Assembly (NCBI GenBank): GCA_027064785.1
Contig: JAMOPE010000067.1
Coordinates: 1 to 19,618, forward strand
From: Geobacteraceae bacterium
GTDB taxonomy: Bacteria; Desulfobacterota; Desulfuromonadia; Desulfuromonadales; Geopsychrobacteraceae
Direction of reading: 5' to 3'
DNA: 19,618 nt
Shown: positions 1 to 8,292 of the stretch, one piece after another
Layout of the letters: each line of letters begins with the position of its first letter
Numbering within the stretch: the stretch's first letter is position 1
Made by a program: the position numbers and the translations under genes
Notes under the pieces: generated by a model
Told to the model about the DNA's origin: nothing
Databases searched by the model: none
What the model saw: the letters and a program-made list of their open reading frames with translations, nothing else

Positions 1-799
1 CGGTCCGGCTTTGAAAGAAGAAGCTGACGGGGCACTGACCAGTGACGGCAAGCAGGAAGCCAAAGGGCGACTGGAAAATCTGGAACAGCTATTGGTTGGG
101 ATGGAAGAACATGCTGCAACGGGTGGCTCGGTTCACGATTATCTGGAACAGATTGCACTGATTACCGATCTTGATCAGTACGATGCAACGCAGCAGCGGG
201 TGACACTGATGACGCTTCATTCGGCAAAAGGACTCGAATTTCCAGTGGTCTTTATGACCGGGATGGAAGAAGGATTATTTCCCCATGCCCGCTCCGGTGA
301 CCTGGGCGAAGAGCTTGCCGAAGAACGGCGGCTCTGCTATGTCGGAATGACCCGGGCGATGAAAAAGCTCTATCTTTCTCATGCCCGGCGGCGCAGGGTT
401 TATGGAACCTATCAGTTCAATCCGCCGAGTCGGTTTCTGGCCGAGATCCCGGCTGAGTTGCTGGATGAGCCTGTTGCTGCACCGGCCGGTTCTAAAGCTG
501 CAGGGGGCGGTCACAATCTTGCGTCACTGGCCGATCTGGTTGCTGCCCCGGATATTAGCGAAGATTCTTCACCCGTTGCAGAAGAGGTAAAGCCGTTACG
601 TCACCAGCCTCCTGAACGGAAGGCTGCCGCGACACTGGGTGGTTTTCAGTTAGGCAGCCGGGTTCGTCACGTTAAATTTGGGATTGGTACGATCCGGCGT
701 CTTGAGGGCAGCGGAGATAAACAAAAGGTAACGGTTTATTTTAACTCGGTTGGTACGAAGAAGTTATTGATGAAATTTGCCGGACTGATGCCGGTTTAA
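1..799 (+). CDS. pcrA: DNA helicase PcrA/UvrD, C-terminal part (5' end outside window)
   Basis: This is the C-terminal end of a superfamily 1A 3'-5' DNA helicase of the PcrA/UvrD/Rep group, which acts in nucleotide excision repair, removal of recombinase from DNA and clearing of replication-transcription conflicts. The reading frame is open from base 2 with no start in a sensible place, so roughly 265 residues of an expected 700-750 are present. Visible are helicase motif V (VTLMTLHSAKGLEFPVVF, about bases 200-253) and motif VI (RRLCYVGMTRA, about 328-360, with the arginine finger). After a low-complexity linker comes a C-terminal Tudor-like module (GSRVRHVKFGIGTIRRLEG, about 653-709), which in PcrA/UvrD contacts RNA polymerase. 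That module favours PcrA/UvrD over Rep; PcrA and UvrD cannot be told apart from this fragment. The next gene starts 9 bases downstream. Confidence 0.93.
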   Translation, partial: GPALKEEADGALTSDGKQEAKGRLENLEQLLVGMEEHAATGGSVHDYLEQIALITDLDQYDATQQRVTLMTLHSAKGLEFPVVFMTGMEEGLFPHARSGDLGEELAEERRLCYVGMTRAMKKLYLSHARRRRVYGTYQFNPPSRFLAEIPAELLDEPVAAPAGSKAAGGGHNLASLADLVAAPDISEDSSPVAEEVKPLRHQPPERKAAATLGGFQLGSRVRHVKFGIGTIRRLEGSGDKQKVTVYFNSVGTKKLLMKFAGLMPV

Positions 800-808
800 G
801 ATAAATTT

Positions 809-3800
809 ATGGGCGAGACAAAACGACAATTTACTCTACTTCTGGTGGATGATAATCCAACCAACTTGCTGCTACTGGTCAAAATTATTGAACTTGATCT
901 CCCCGAGGTCAGGGTGCTGACGGCAGCAACGGCACTGGCAGGCTTGCAACTGGCGGAACGGGAACATATCGACGGTGCGCTCATCGATGTCCAGATGCCC
1001 GGAATGGATGGCCTTGAAATGTGTCGCCGGTTACGGGCGTTGCCACAGACAGCAATGATCCCGCTGGTTTTGATGACGGCCCATATTGCATCCCCGGAAA
1101 TGCGGGCTGAAGGGCTGGAGGTCGGCGCCCACGATTTTATTTCACAGCCGATCAGCAATGTTGAAATGCTGGCCCGGATCAAAGTGATGCTGCGTTTATG
1201 TGAGAGTGAGCAGCGTTCTAATGAGGCTCACCAGCAGTTGCAACAGCAACTGACCGAACACACCGATCGGCTCCGCTGGATTCGCGGATTACTCTTTTCG
1301 GGTGATGGGCCGCTGGCTGAAATCGATCAGAAATTGTTACGTAAACTTGTCGATGAGCTTCCCGATCCAGCGAACCTTGACGAAAAGCAGTTCTTTGAAA
1401 AAATGGTTACAGAGTTTCCGCTGCCGTGGCGGCGGACTTTGCTGAAGCTGGCACTGCTAGATCATGTTCCTGTTTCTCTGGCCGAAAAATTAAGTGAAAT
1501 TGCCGATATTGCGTCGCTGTTTGATTATTTGAACCGTCATCAACTATCATTAAATCAGACCCTGGATGGGGAGGAATGTTTATTTTTTAAACCTCCGGTC
1601 CGGGAACTACTACGCCAGAGAGCAAAGCAGATTCTCTCCAAACAAGAGCGCCAGGAAGTTGGACTGCTGGCATCGGAATGGTATCTGCAGCAGCAGGGAT
1701 TTGCAGCGGCACTGGGGTGTCTGGTTTCGACTGAACAGTATCCGGCCGTGTCCCAGCTCCTCAATCAGCTTGGTTTTTTGTTGCTGGAAAAAAATCATCG
1801 CCCGCAGGTTTTCTCACAGATTAATACGATTCCCGAGGAGGTGCTGACCGGGTGTGGTTGGCTGGCGTTGTTTCGGGGTATTTATTGTTTGCAGGAGCAG
1901 CTATCACAGGCCGATTACTGGTTGAATCTTGCTTATCGGAACTTTTCGGTCACTGAAGATCGCCGTGGGCAATTACTGGCTCTGGCGCAGCTGGTCAGAG
2001 AGTCCCTTTATCTCGAAGGGTCGTTTGAACGCTGGAAAAAGTTTCTGCCGGCATACCGTGAATTGATCGTCGAACTCAGTGATTCTCTTGGCCGGGTTGA
2101 ACGATTGAAGGCGATCTATTCTCTGGGTATGGCAGAATTGTTTTTCGGTGGCGGTTTTCTGGCTGTGGAAGATTTCCTCCCCGGCGCATTGGCTGAAGCA
2201 CAACAGTCGCAGCTGGTTGAACAACAACTTGAGCTGAATTTATTGCGTGCATTAGCGGCAGTGCAGCAGGGGCGCTATCTGGTTGCAAGTAGTGCGGTGG
2301 AACAAGCGTTAACCTGCAACCTTGATGTCGGTTATATTTTAGAAAAAGATATTTTGCAGGTGGCGTGCTGCAGTCTGATTCATGCCAGCGGAGACCTTGC
2401 CGGATTTCAAAAACAACGGCAGATGCTCTCAGTGAGTAGCCAACGTGGTCGTCAGCCACTAACAATCCTGAAGCCATTGCTCAGCTATTATGTTGCAGGG
2501 TTATTGCTGGCTAGAGGGGATCAGGTCCGGGCGTTGGAAATCCTCGAAATTGCATTACTTGATGGTCATGCTGCCAGCGCCCATTTGCAGAGTCGACTCT
2601 TACAATTGCGTGGCTGGGTCAGATCTTTATTGGGAAATGAGGCGGGGGCTCTTGATGATCTCAAGTTTGGGCTGCAATTGCGTGAACGGAGCGGCGGGCT
2701 CTACTTCCGGCTTGAGAGCCTGTTGTATGCCGGAGCAACAAGTTTTACGCTGGGACATTATCATCAGGCTGCTGAATATTTTGCCGAAGCATTGGACGGA
2801 TCACTGGAGACGAAAGAGGAGCGGTTCCGTCCGGGGTTGTACGCGTGGCTGGCTGTTTCGCAGTTGAAACTGGGAAATGTTGAATCAGCACTCGTTCAGG
2901 GGAAATCCTTTTTTGAACAATTACGGCGGCATCGGATCTCCTATTTCTGGGGAATGACACCTGAGTTACTTGAAGAACTGTTACCGCTGGTGAGAGAGCG
3001 GGAAGGGTTGAAACTATACCGGGCATTGCTCAATACTCATCTCGCTGTCACCCTTGATGATGCCGAGCAAATGATTCCACTCCTTAAGATTCACTGTTTG
3101 GGACGCTTTGAACTGGAACTGGATGGTCATACATTTAATATGAATCAGGTCGGCCAGGCATCCCGGTCGATTCTTTCATTGCTGGTTGCATCTCCCAACC
3201 ACAGTGTCAGCAGCGAACTGATGATGGGATTGCTGTGGCCTGACAGTCCGCCGCAGAAAGCGCGGAATAATTTTGACACGGCCCATTCACGTCTACGCAA
3301 AGCCCTCGAAGGGTGTTTTGATAAACGGGTACGGAAAGATTATCTGGTCCTGGAAAAAGGGATGTTGTCGTTGCGTCATGTCATTATTGACAGCTCGCAT
3401 TTTGATAAAACGATGGAACGGGTGCGCTATCATCTTCAGCGTGAACATTTCTGGCAGGCGGAACATGCTCTGTGGGAAATGGAGCGAATTTGGAGGGGAG
3501 AATTTCTTTCGGGGTATGATTTGAGCGGGGATCTGTTTTTACAGCGTGATCGCCTGACTCAATTGCGACTGGAACAGCTGGGATTGCTTGCACAACTGTT
3601 GCAGAGACGTAAGGAATCAGCCGAAGCTGCTGCAATCCTCCAGCGGGGGCTATTGCTTGATCCAACCCACGATTCGATGGTACGAAAGCTATTGGTGCTT
3701 TATCGGCAGCAGCACGATAATCATGCCGTCGAATCATTACTGGAACAATACCGGAACGCTCTTCGTGAAGGCGATTATGCCGCTGGAGAGATTGATGAAC

Positions 3801-3823
3801 TGATTGATGCCTTAAGTAGTTAG
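809..3823 (+). CDS. Response regulator: receiver + MalT-like helical repeats + SARP/BTAD DNA-binding domain
   Basis: A 1004-residue predicted transcription regulator. Residues 8-128 are a CheY-like receiver with acidic pair D14/D15, phosphoacceptor D60 and T90, but the usual invariant Lys is Q113 (codon CAG, 1145-1147). A Gln-rich, probably coiled segment follows (about 131-157). Residues about 190-300 resemble the winged-helix region that follows the ATPase in MalT-type STAND regulators, and about 300-750 is a helical TPR-like array. Residues about 757-850 are an OmpR-like winged helix and 860-1000 a bacterial transcriptional activation (BTAD) domain, as in SARP regulators. No P-loop is present. 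The ATG lies 9 bases after the helicase stop, with no clear Shine-Dalgarno, which suggests translational coupling. No histidine kinase lies nearby, so input and target genes are unknown. The family call is solid; phosphorylation is doubtful because of Q113. Confidence 0.85.
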   Translation: MGETKRQFTLLLVDDNPTNLLLLVKIIELDLPEVRVLTAATALAGLQLAEREHIDGALIDVQMPGMDGLEMCRRLRALPQTAMIPLVLMTAHIASPEMRAEGLEVGAHDFISQPISNVEMLARIKVMLRLCESEQRSNEAHQQLQQQLTEHTDRLRWIRGLLFSGDGPLAEIDQKLLRKLVDELPDPANLDEKQFFEKMVTEFPLPWRRTLLKLALLDHVPVSLAEKLSEIADIASLFDYLNRHQLSLNQTLDGEECLFFKPPVRELLRQRAKQILSKQERQEVGLLASEWYLQQQGFAAALGCLVSTEQYPAVSQLLNQLGFLLLEKNHRPQVFSQINTIPEEVLTGCGWLALFRGIYCLQEQLSQADYWLNLAYRNFSVTEDRRGQLLALAQLVRESLYLEGSFERWKKFLPAYRELIVELSDSLGRVERLKAIYSLGMAELFFGGGFLAVEDFLPGALAEAQQSQLVEQQLELNLLRALAAVQQGRYLVASSAVEQALTCNLDVGYILEKDILQVACCSLIHASGDLAGFQKQRQMLSVSSQRGRQPLTILKPLLSYYVAGLLLARGDQVRALEILEIALLDGHAASAHLQSRLLQLRGWVRSLLGNEAGALDDLKFGLQLRERSGGLYFRLESLLYAGATSFTLGHYHQAAEYFAEALDGSLETKEERFRPGLYAWLAVSQLKLGNVESALVQGKSFFEQLRRHRISYFWGMTPELLEELLPLVREREGLKLYRALLNTHLAVTLDDAEQMIPLLKIHCLGRFELELDGHTFNMNQVGQASRSILSLLVASPNHSVSSELMMGLLWPDSPPQKARNNFDTAHSRLRKALEGCFDKRVRKDYLVLEKGMLSLRHVIIDSSHFDKTMERVRYHLQREHFWQAEHALWEMERIWRGEFLSGYDLSGDLFLQRDRLTQLRLEQLGLLAQLLQRRKESAEAAAILQRGLLLDPTHDSMVRKLLVLYRQQHDNHAVESLLEQYRNALREGDYAAGEIDELIDALSS

Positions 3824-3899
3824 TCGCATAGGACATATGTTGTTATGCCGACAGCTTTGGGCTCTATCACAATAATACAAAAGAAGGAGAATAAAAGTT

Positions 3900-4772
3900 A
3901 TGTCAGGTTGCGATGGTTGTAACGATAGTTCCTGCTCGATCAATCAGCAGGGAAATCCGCAGGATAAACAATTTCAGATGCGTCAGGCACTGGATAAGCG
4001 GATGTGTGAAGTTAAAAACAAGATTATTGTCATGTCGGGTAAAGGTGGTGTCGGCAAAAGTACCACTGCCGTCAATCTGGCGCTGGCACTGGTCAAAGAG
4101 GGGAAAAAGGTCGGTCTGCTTGATATTGACCTGCATGGTCCAAGTATCCCGAAAATGCTGGGTCTCGAGGGGAAACGACCTCTGGCGGATAATGAAGGAA
4201 TTCACCCTCTCGAAGTCAACGGTCTAAAACTGATGTCGATTGGTTTTCTGCTGGCGTCGACCAGTGAAGCGACCATCATGCGTGGACCGATGAAGCATGG
4301 TGCCATCCAGCAGTTGCTTGCCGATGTTGCCTGGGGTGAGCTCGACTATCTGCTGCTTGACTGTCCTCCCGGAACCGGTGACGAGCCGTTGAGTGCAGTA
4401 CAGCTGCTTGGCTCAGGGGCCTCTGCTGTTGTGGTGACCACTCCGCAGGATGTTGCTTTGACCGATGTTGAAAAATCACTCAGTTTCTGCAAGGAACTGA
4501 AATTGAAGGTGGTTGGTCTGGTCGAAAATATGAGCGGTTTTATCTGTCCTCATTGTGGCGAACGGTCGGATATCTTCAAGTCGGGCGGTGCCGAAAAACT
4601 GGCCGAAAAAACCGGAGTTTCTTTGCTGGCACAGATTCCATTTGAGCCACTGGTTGTTATCGGTGGAGATGCCGGGAAACCTCACGTCCTTGAATATCCC
4701 GAATCGACAACCACTCAGGCCCTGCAGAAAGTGGCAAAAGCAGTGGTTGCCGTAAGTGAACTTAATGATTAA
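3900..4772 (+). CDS. mrp: Mrp/Nbp35-family iron-sulfur cluster carrier ATPase
   Basis: A 290-residue P-loop ATPase of the Mrp/ApbC/Nbp35 group, cytosolic carriers that hold and pass on iron-sulfur clusters. The deviant Walker A is GKGGVGKST (residues 47-55), the switch segment DCPPGTGD is at 154-161, and the cluster-ligating CPHC pair is C216/C219. The N-terminus has extra cysteines C4, C7, C12 and C36, recalling the N-terminal ferredoxin-like Cys motif of Nbp35. The DUF59/MIP18 domain found at the N-terminus of E. coli-type Mrp is absent. The start is set by an AAGGAG site at 3884-3889, ten bases before the ATG. It is separated from the preceding gene by 76 bases and followed by a palindromic repeat, so it may be its own unit. 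A MinD-like role is unlikely given the CPHC motif. Confidence 0.93.
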   Translation: MSGCDGCNDSSCSINQQGNPQDKQFQMRQALDKRMCEVKNKIIVMSGKGGVGKSTTAVNLALALVKEGKKVGLLDIDLHGPSIPKMLGLEGKRPLADNEGIHPLEVNGLKLMSIGFLLASTSEATIMRGPMKHGAIQQLLADVAWGELDYLLLDCPPGTGDEPLSAVQLLGSGASAVVVTTPQDVALTDVEKSLSFCKELKLKVVGLVENMSGFICPHCGERSDIFKSGGAEKLAEKTGVSLLAQIPFEPLVVIGGDAGKPHVLEYPESTTTQALQKVAKAVVAVSELND

Positions 4773-4869
4773 CCTTTTGCCTTCCAGAAGATGGTGGTTG
4801 GTGGCTGGATGAGGGGGGGAGCTCAGATTCGCCCCCTCACCCCGGCCCTCTCCCTCAAGGGCGAGGGAG
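4773..4869. repeat. GC-rich palindromic intergenic repeat, copy 1 (left half degenerate)
   Basis: The gap between mrp and gatC is largely filled by a palindromic repeat. The secure core is 4807-4869. GAGGGGG (4811-4817) pairs with CCCCCTC (4832-4838), and CTCCCTC (4850-4856) pairs with GAGGGAG (4863-4869) across a 6-base loop. It shares the order GGATGAGGGG, CCCCTCACCCC, CCCTCTCCCTC with the second copy between gatA and gatB. The stretch 4773-4806 aligns only loosely with the left hairpin of copy 2 and may be its decayed remnant. Such C/G-rich hairpin repeats are scattered in many proteobacterial intergenic regions. The hairpins may act on transcript ends or stability; there is no T run, so a classical terminator is not supported. 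Confidence 0.8.
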
Positions 4870-4890
4870 TATTATTTTAAAGGATAATGT

Positions 4891-5178
4891 ATGAAGATTA
4901 CTGAAAAAGATGTCAAACATGTCGCCCGGCTGGCACGACTCCATCTTGACGCAGCTGACTTAAAGGTCATGACCAGTCAGATGGATGCGATGTTGGGTTA
5001 TGTTGACAAACTCAATGAGCTTGATACCGACGGTGTTGAGCCAATGGCTCATGCGGTGCCGATGTCGAATGCGTTCCGTGACGATGAAGTCGGGGCATCA
5101 ATCGGGATTGAGCGGGCATTGCAGAATGCTCCTGAGTCGGACGAAAGCTGTTTCCGGGTTCCCAAGGTTATCGAGTAA
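4891..5178 (+). CDS. gatC: Asp-tRNA(Asn)/Glu-tRNA(Gln) amidotransferase subunit C
   Basis: A 95-residue protein of normal GatC length. It wraps around GatA and GatB and stabilises the GatCAB enzyme, which converts Glu-tRNA(Gln) and Asp-tRNA(Asn) to the amidated forms in the cytoplasm. The N-terminal ITEKDVKHVARLARLHL helix and the C-terminal CFRVPKVIE tail are characteristic of the family. The ATG follows an AAGGA site at 4879-4883. gatA starts 27 bases downstream, so the two are almost certainly co-transcribed. The repeat immediately upstream lies in what should be the promoter or leader of this operon. Confidence 0.96.
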   Translation: MKITEKDVKHVARLARLHLDAADLKVMTSQMDAMLGYVDKLNELDTDGVEPMAHAVPMSNAFRDDEVGASIGIERALQNAPESDESCFRVPKVIE

Positions 5179-5205
5179 GCACAAAAAACATTTTTTGGAG
5201 TATTT

Positions 5206-6663
5206 ATGAAGTTCCAGGATTTAACCATTCAGGACATGCGGCAGAAATTACTTGCCGGTGACCTGAGCTCTGTCGAGTTGACCAGGGCGTGTTTAGAGCG
5301 GATCAAGGCGACTGACAGCACTCTGAACGCATTCATCACTGTTTGTGAAGACGAGTCTCTTGCGGCTGCAGAGCAGGCCGATCAGCAGATTGCGGCTGGA
5401 AACATGGGACTGCTGACCGGGATTCCGGTTGCCGTCAAGGACATTTTCAATACCCTCGATGTGCGAACAACCTGCGGCTCGAAGATTCTTGATAACTATG
5501 TCTCACCCTACGATGCAACGGCGATTGCCAAGCTACGTGAACAGGGGGCGATCATTGTCGGCAAGCTCAATATGGATGAATTTGCCATGGGGAGCTCCAA
5601 CGAAAACAGTGCTGCCGGTGCGGTTCATAACCCGTGGGATACTGAGCGGGTTCCCGGTGGTTCTTCGGGTGGCAGTGCCGCAGCGGTTGCTGCAGGTCAG
5701 GTGGTTGCGACGCTGGGGACCGATACCGGTGGTTCGGTGCGTCAACCGGCTTCTCACTGTGGTGTTGTCGGCTTGAAACCGACCTATGGCCGGGTTTCCC
5801 GTTATGGCGTTGTGGCATTTGCGTCATCTCTTGACCAGGTTGGCCCGGTGGCGGGTAATGTCGAAGATTGTGCGCTGATGCTCAATGTCGTTGCCGGTTA
5901 CGATCCTGCCGATTCGACCTCGGTCGATTGCCCGGTCCCCGATTATCTGAAAAATCTCAACGCGGGGGTGACCGGGAAGAAAATCGGTCTGCCAAAGGAA
6001 TATTTTATCGACGGGCTCGATCCTGAAATCAAACAGGCGGTTGATGCTGCGATTGAGACCTATCGTCAGCTGGGCGCTGAAATTGTCGAGGTGAGCCTGC
6101 CTCACACCGATTATTCAGTGGCCTGTTACTATCTGATTGCCATGGCTGAGGCATCAAGCAATCTGGCCCGTTATGATGGTGTCCGTTTTGGAAAACGTCA
6201 GGACCCGGGTGAGGGCTTGATCGGGATGTATCAGCAAACCCGCTCTGCCGGTTTCGGTGACGAAGTGAAGCGGCGGATTATGCTCGGAACCTACGCTCTC
6301 TCTTCGGGTTATTACGATGCCTACTACCTGAAAGCACAGAAAGTGCGGACACTGATTCGGCAGGACTTCCTCAAGGTCTTCGAGGAGGTGGATCTGTTGT
6401 TGACTCCGGTTGCGCCGACTCCCGCGTTTAAAATCGGTGAGATGGTCGATGACCCGTTGCAGATGTATCTTTCCGACATTTTCACTATCCCGACGAATCT
6501 GGCGGGAACCTGTGCGATGAGTTTCCCGTGTGGCTTCAGTGAGAGAGGTTTGCCCATCGGCTTGCAGTTGATTGGTCAACCCTTTGCCGAGGATGAGATG
6601 CTTCAGGCTGCTTATGCGTTTGAACAGGCAACTGACTGGAACCAGCGCGTTCCCGAGGTGTAA
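5206..6663 (+). CDS. gatA: Asp-tRNA(Asn)/Glu-tRNA(Gln) amidotransferase subunit A (amidase)
   Basis: A 485-residue amidase-signature protein that releases ammonia from glutamine (or asparagine) for transamidation by GatB. The Ser-cisSer-Lys triad is intact: K78 in [11 protein letters not shown]153 in the [10 protein letters not shown] segment (151-160) and nucleophile S177 in [11 protein letters not shown]. These positions are nearly identical to the characterised Staphylococcus aureus enzyme. The length is normal for the family. The start is fixed by a TGGAG site at 5196-5200, five bases before the ATG, and by the typical N-terminus. The gene continues the gatC transcript; a palindromic repeat separates it from gatB. 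No internal frameshift or missing motif was seen. Confidence 0.97.
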   Translation: MKFQDLTIQDMRQKLLAGDLSSVELTRACLERIKATDSTLNAFITVCEDESLAAAEQADQQIAAGNMGLLTGIPVAVKDIFNTLDVRTTCGSKILDNYVSPYDATAIAKLREQGAIIVGKLNMDEFAMGSSNENSAAGAVHNPWDTERVPGGSSGGSAAAVAAGQVVATLGTDTGGSVRQPASHCGVVGLKPTYGRVSRYGVVAFASSLDQVGPVAGNVEDCALMLNVVAGYDPADSTSVDCPVPDYLKNLNAGVTGKKIGLPKEYFIDGLDPEIKQAVDAAIETYRQLGAEIVEVSLPHTDYSVACYYLIAMAEASSNLARYDGVRFGKRQDPGEGLIGMYQQTRSAGFGDEVKRRIMLGTYALSSGYYDAYYLKAQKVRTLIRQDFLKVFEEVDLLLTPVAPTPAFKIGEMVDDPLQMYLSDIFTIPTNLAGTCAMSFPCGFSERGLPIGLQLIGQPFAEDEMLQAAYAFEQATDWNQRVPEV

Positions 6664-6682
6664 TCAGAGGATCTGATTATAT

Positions 6683-6767
6683 CCTTCTCCCTGAGGGAGA
6701 AGGTGCCCAACGGGCGGATGAGGGGCGGTTTCCCCTCACCCCAACCCTCTCCCTCGGGGAGAGGGGG
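6683..6767. repeat. GC-rich palindromic repeat, copy 2, MITE-like, flanked by 10-base direct repeats
   Basis: An 85-base element in the 180-base gatA-gatB gap. In order it contains a hairpin CCTTCTCCC (6683-6691)/GGGAGAAGG (6695-6703), a small GCCC (6705-6708)/GGGC (6712-6715) stem, TGAGGGG (6719-6725)/CCCCTCA (6732-6738), and CCCTCTCCC (6745-6753)/GGGAGAGGG (6757-6765). The two outer hairpins also make the whole element roughly inverted-repeat at its ends. It is bounded exactly by CTGATTATAT at 6673-6682 and again at 6768-6777, which looks like a target-site duplication. The core matches the copy upstream of gatC. The rest of the gap (6778-6843) holds only the gatB ribosome site (CAGGA, 6832-6836) and no promoter I would trust. 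Confidence 0.85.
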
Positions 6768-6843
6768 CTGATTATATTTCTTCAGTTGCGTAAATTCCCC
6801 CTGTTTTAAGTTGGGGATACTTATTTTCTAACAGGATTCCAAA

Positions 6844-8280
6844 ATGAATTCGAGATATGAAGTTGTAATCGGGCTGGAAGTTCATGTTCAGCTGACGACC
6901 AAAACAAAAATTTTCTGCGGCTGTTCCCCCGGGTTCGGTCAATCTCCCAACAGCCAGACGTGTCCCGTTTGTCTCGGTTTGCCGGGAGCGTTGCCGGTTC
7001 TCAATCGCCAGGTGGTTGAGGATGCGATCAAGGCGGGATTAGCGACCAATTGTCAGATTGCCCCCCGTTCAATCTTCGCGCGGAAGAACTATTTTTATCC
7101 CGACCTGCCGAAAGGGTATCAGATCTCGCAGTTTGAACTGCCGATCTGTGAACACGGCTGGCTCGACATCGAGACCGAAGAATCGGGTGAAAAGCGGATC
7201 GGAATTACCCGGATTCACATGGAAGAAGATGCCGGGAAGCTTCTCCATAACGATGATAACAGCTCTTCGGTTGATTTGAACCGTGCCTGTACGCCGTTGC
7301 TGGAAGTTGTTTCGGAACCCGATATGCGCAGTTCCGATGAGGCGATTGCCTATCTTAAACAGCTCCACCAGATTGTTGTCTATCTGGGGGTTTGTGACGG
7401 CAACCTCGAGGAAGGGTCTTTCCGGTGTGATGCCAACGTTTCGGTGCGCCCATGGGGACAGAAAGAGCTGGGGACGCGTGCCGAACTGAAAAATCTCAAC
7501 TCATTCCGGTTTATCAAGCAGGCGATTGAGTACGAGGTCGAGCGGCAGATCGACATTATTGACGATGGCGGTGAAGTGGTGCAGGAAACCCGCTTATTTG
7601 ATCCCGATGCCGGGGTGTCCCGTTCGATGCGCAGCAAGGAAGAAGCGCACGATTATCGTTACTTCCCCGATCCTGATCTGTTGCCGCTTCAAGTGGCTGA
7701 TGAGTGGGTCGAGCGGGTCCGTAACGGTTTGCCTGAACTGCCGCTGGATAAGATTTCCCGCTATCAGAACGACCTGGGACTGCCTGCCTACAATGCCGGA
7801 GTGCTGGCAGCTGAACGACCGGTGGCCGAATATTTTGAAGCACTGGTGGCGTTGCACAACAATCCGAAGATCTGTTCCAACTGGGTGATGGGTGAAGTCC
7901 TGGGCGCCCTCAAGGAGAAGGGTCTGAAGATTGCTGAGTGCCCTGTTTCTCCTGAATTGCTGGCGGGGATCCTCAAGCGGATTGATGACAACACAATTTC
8001 CGGGAAAATTGCCAAGACTGTTTTTGAAGAGGTATGGCAGACGGGAAAAACCGCCGATCAGGTCATCGAGGAGAAAGGACTCAAACAGGTCACCGACACC
8101 GGTGCTATCGAGGCGATTGTCGATGAAGTGATTGCTGCCAATCCGGGGCAGGTTGCTGAATATCGCGGCGGCAAAGAGAAGCTGATGGGCTTTTTCGTTG
8201 GCCAGGTGATGAAGGCCAGCAAAGGGAAAGCGAACCCGGGGATGGCCAATCAGCTGCTGAAAAAGAAACTGGCAGAATAA
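6844..8280 (+). CDS. gatB: Asp-tRNA(Asn)/Glu-tRNA(Gln) amidotransferase subunit B
   Basis: A 478-residue GatB, the kinase/transamidase subunit that phosphorylates the misacylated Glu or Asp on the tRNA and then amidates it with ammonia channelled from GatA. The N-terminal cradle begins with IGLEVHVQL (9-17), and the zinc site is formed by C25, C27, C40 and C43 (CGC...CPVC). The conserved FPDPDL motif lies at about bases 7663-7680. The C-terminal third (from about residue 330) is the helical plus YqeY-like tail that grips the tRNA. The start is preceded by CAGGA at 6832-6836. mtnA follows after 12 bases, so gatB-mtnA-glnE appear to be one transcript. Confidence 0.97.
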   Translation: MNSRYEVVIGLEVHVQLTTKTKIFCGCSPGFGQSPNSQTCPVCLGLPGALPVLNRQVVEDAIKAGLATNCQIAPRSIFARKNYFYPDLPKGYQISQFELPICEHGWLDIETEESGEKRIGITRIHMEEDAGKLLHNDDNSSSVDLNRACTPLLEVVSEPDMRSSDEAIAYLKQLHQIVVYLGVCDGNLEEGSFRCDANVSVRPWGQKELGTRAELKNLNSFRFIKQAIEYEVERQIDIIDDGGEVVQETRLFDPDAGVSRSMRSKEEAHDYRYFPDPDLLPLQVADEWVERVRNGLPELPLDKISRYQNDLGLPAYNAGVLAAERPVAEYFEALVALHNNPKICSNWVMGEVLGALKEKGLKIAECPVSPELLAGILKRIDDNTISGKIAKTVFEEVWQTGKTADQVIEEKGLKQVTDTGAIEAIVDEVIAANPGQVAEYRGGKEKLMGFFVGQVMKASKGKANPGMANQLLKKKLAE

Positions 8281-8292
8281 GGGATCATCATT

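Noticed and set aside
3840..3876. Possible sigma-70 promoter for mrp (TTGTTA and AATAAT)
   Set aside because: The two hexamers are 25 bases apart, too far for a sigma-70 promoter, and no better pair was found in the gap.
5182..5197. A/T hairpin CAAAAAA/TTTTTTG between gatC and gatA
   Set aside because: The stem is nearly all A-T and the T run is part of the stem itself; it is unlikely to terminate transcription and sits right at the gatA ribosome site.
6745..6777. Rho-independent terminator formed by the last hairpin of repeat copy 2
   Set aside because: The stem is strong, but the following bases (GGCTGATTATATTTC) are not a T tract; effect on transcript ends remains possible but not supported as a terminator.
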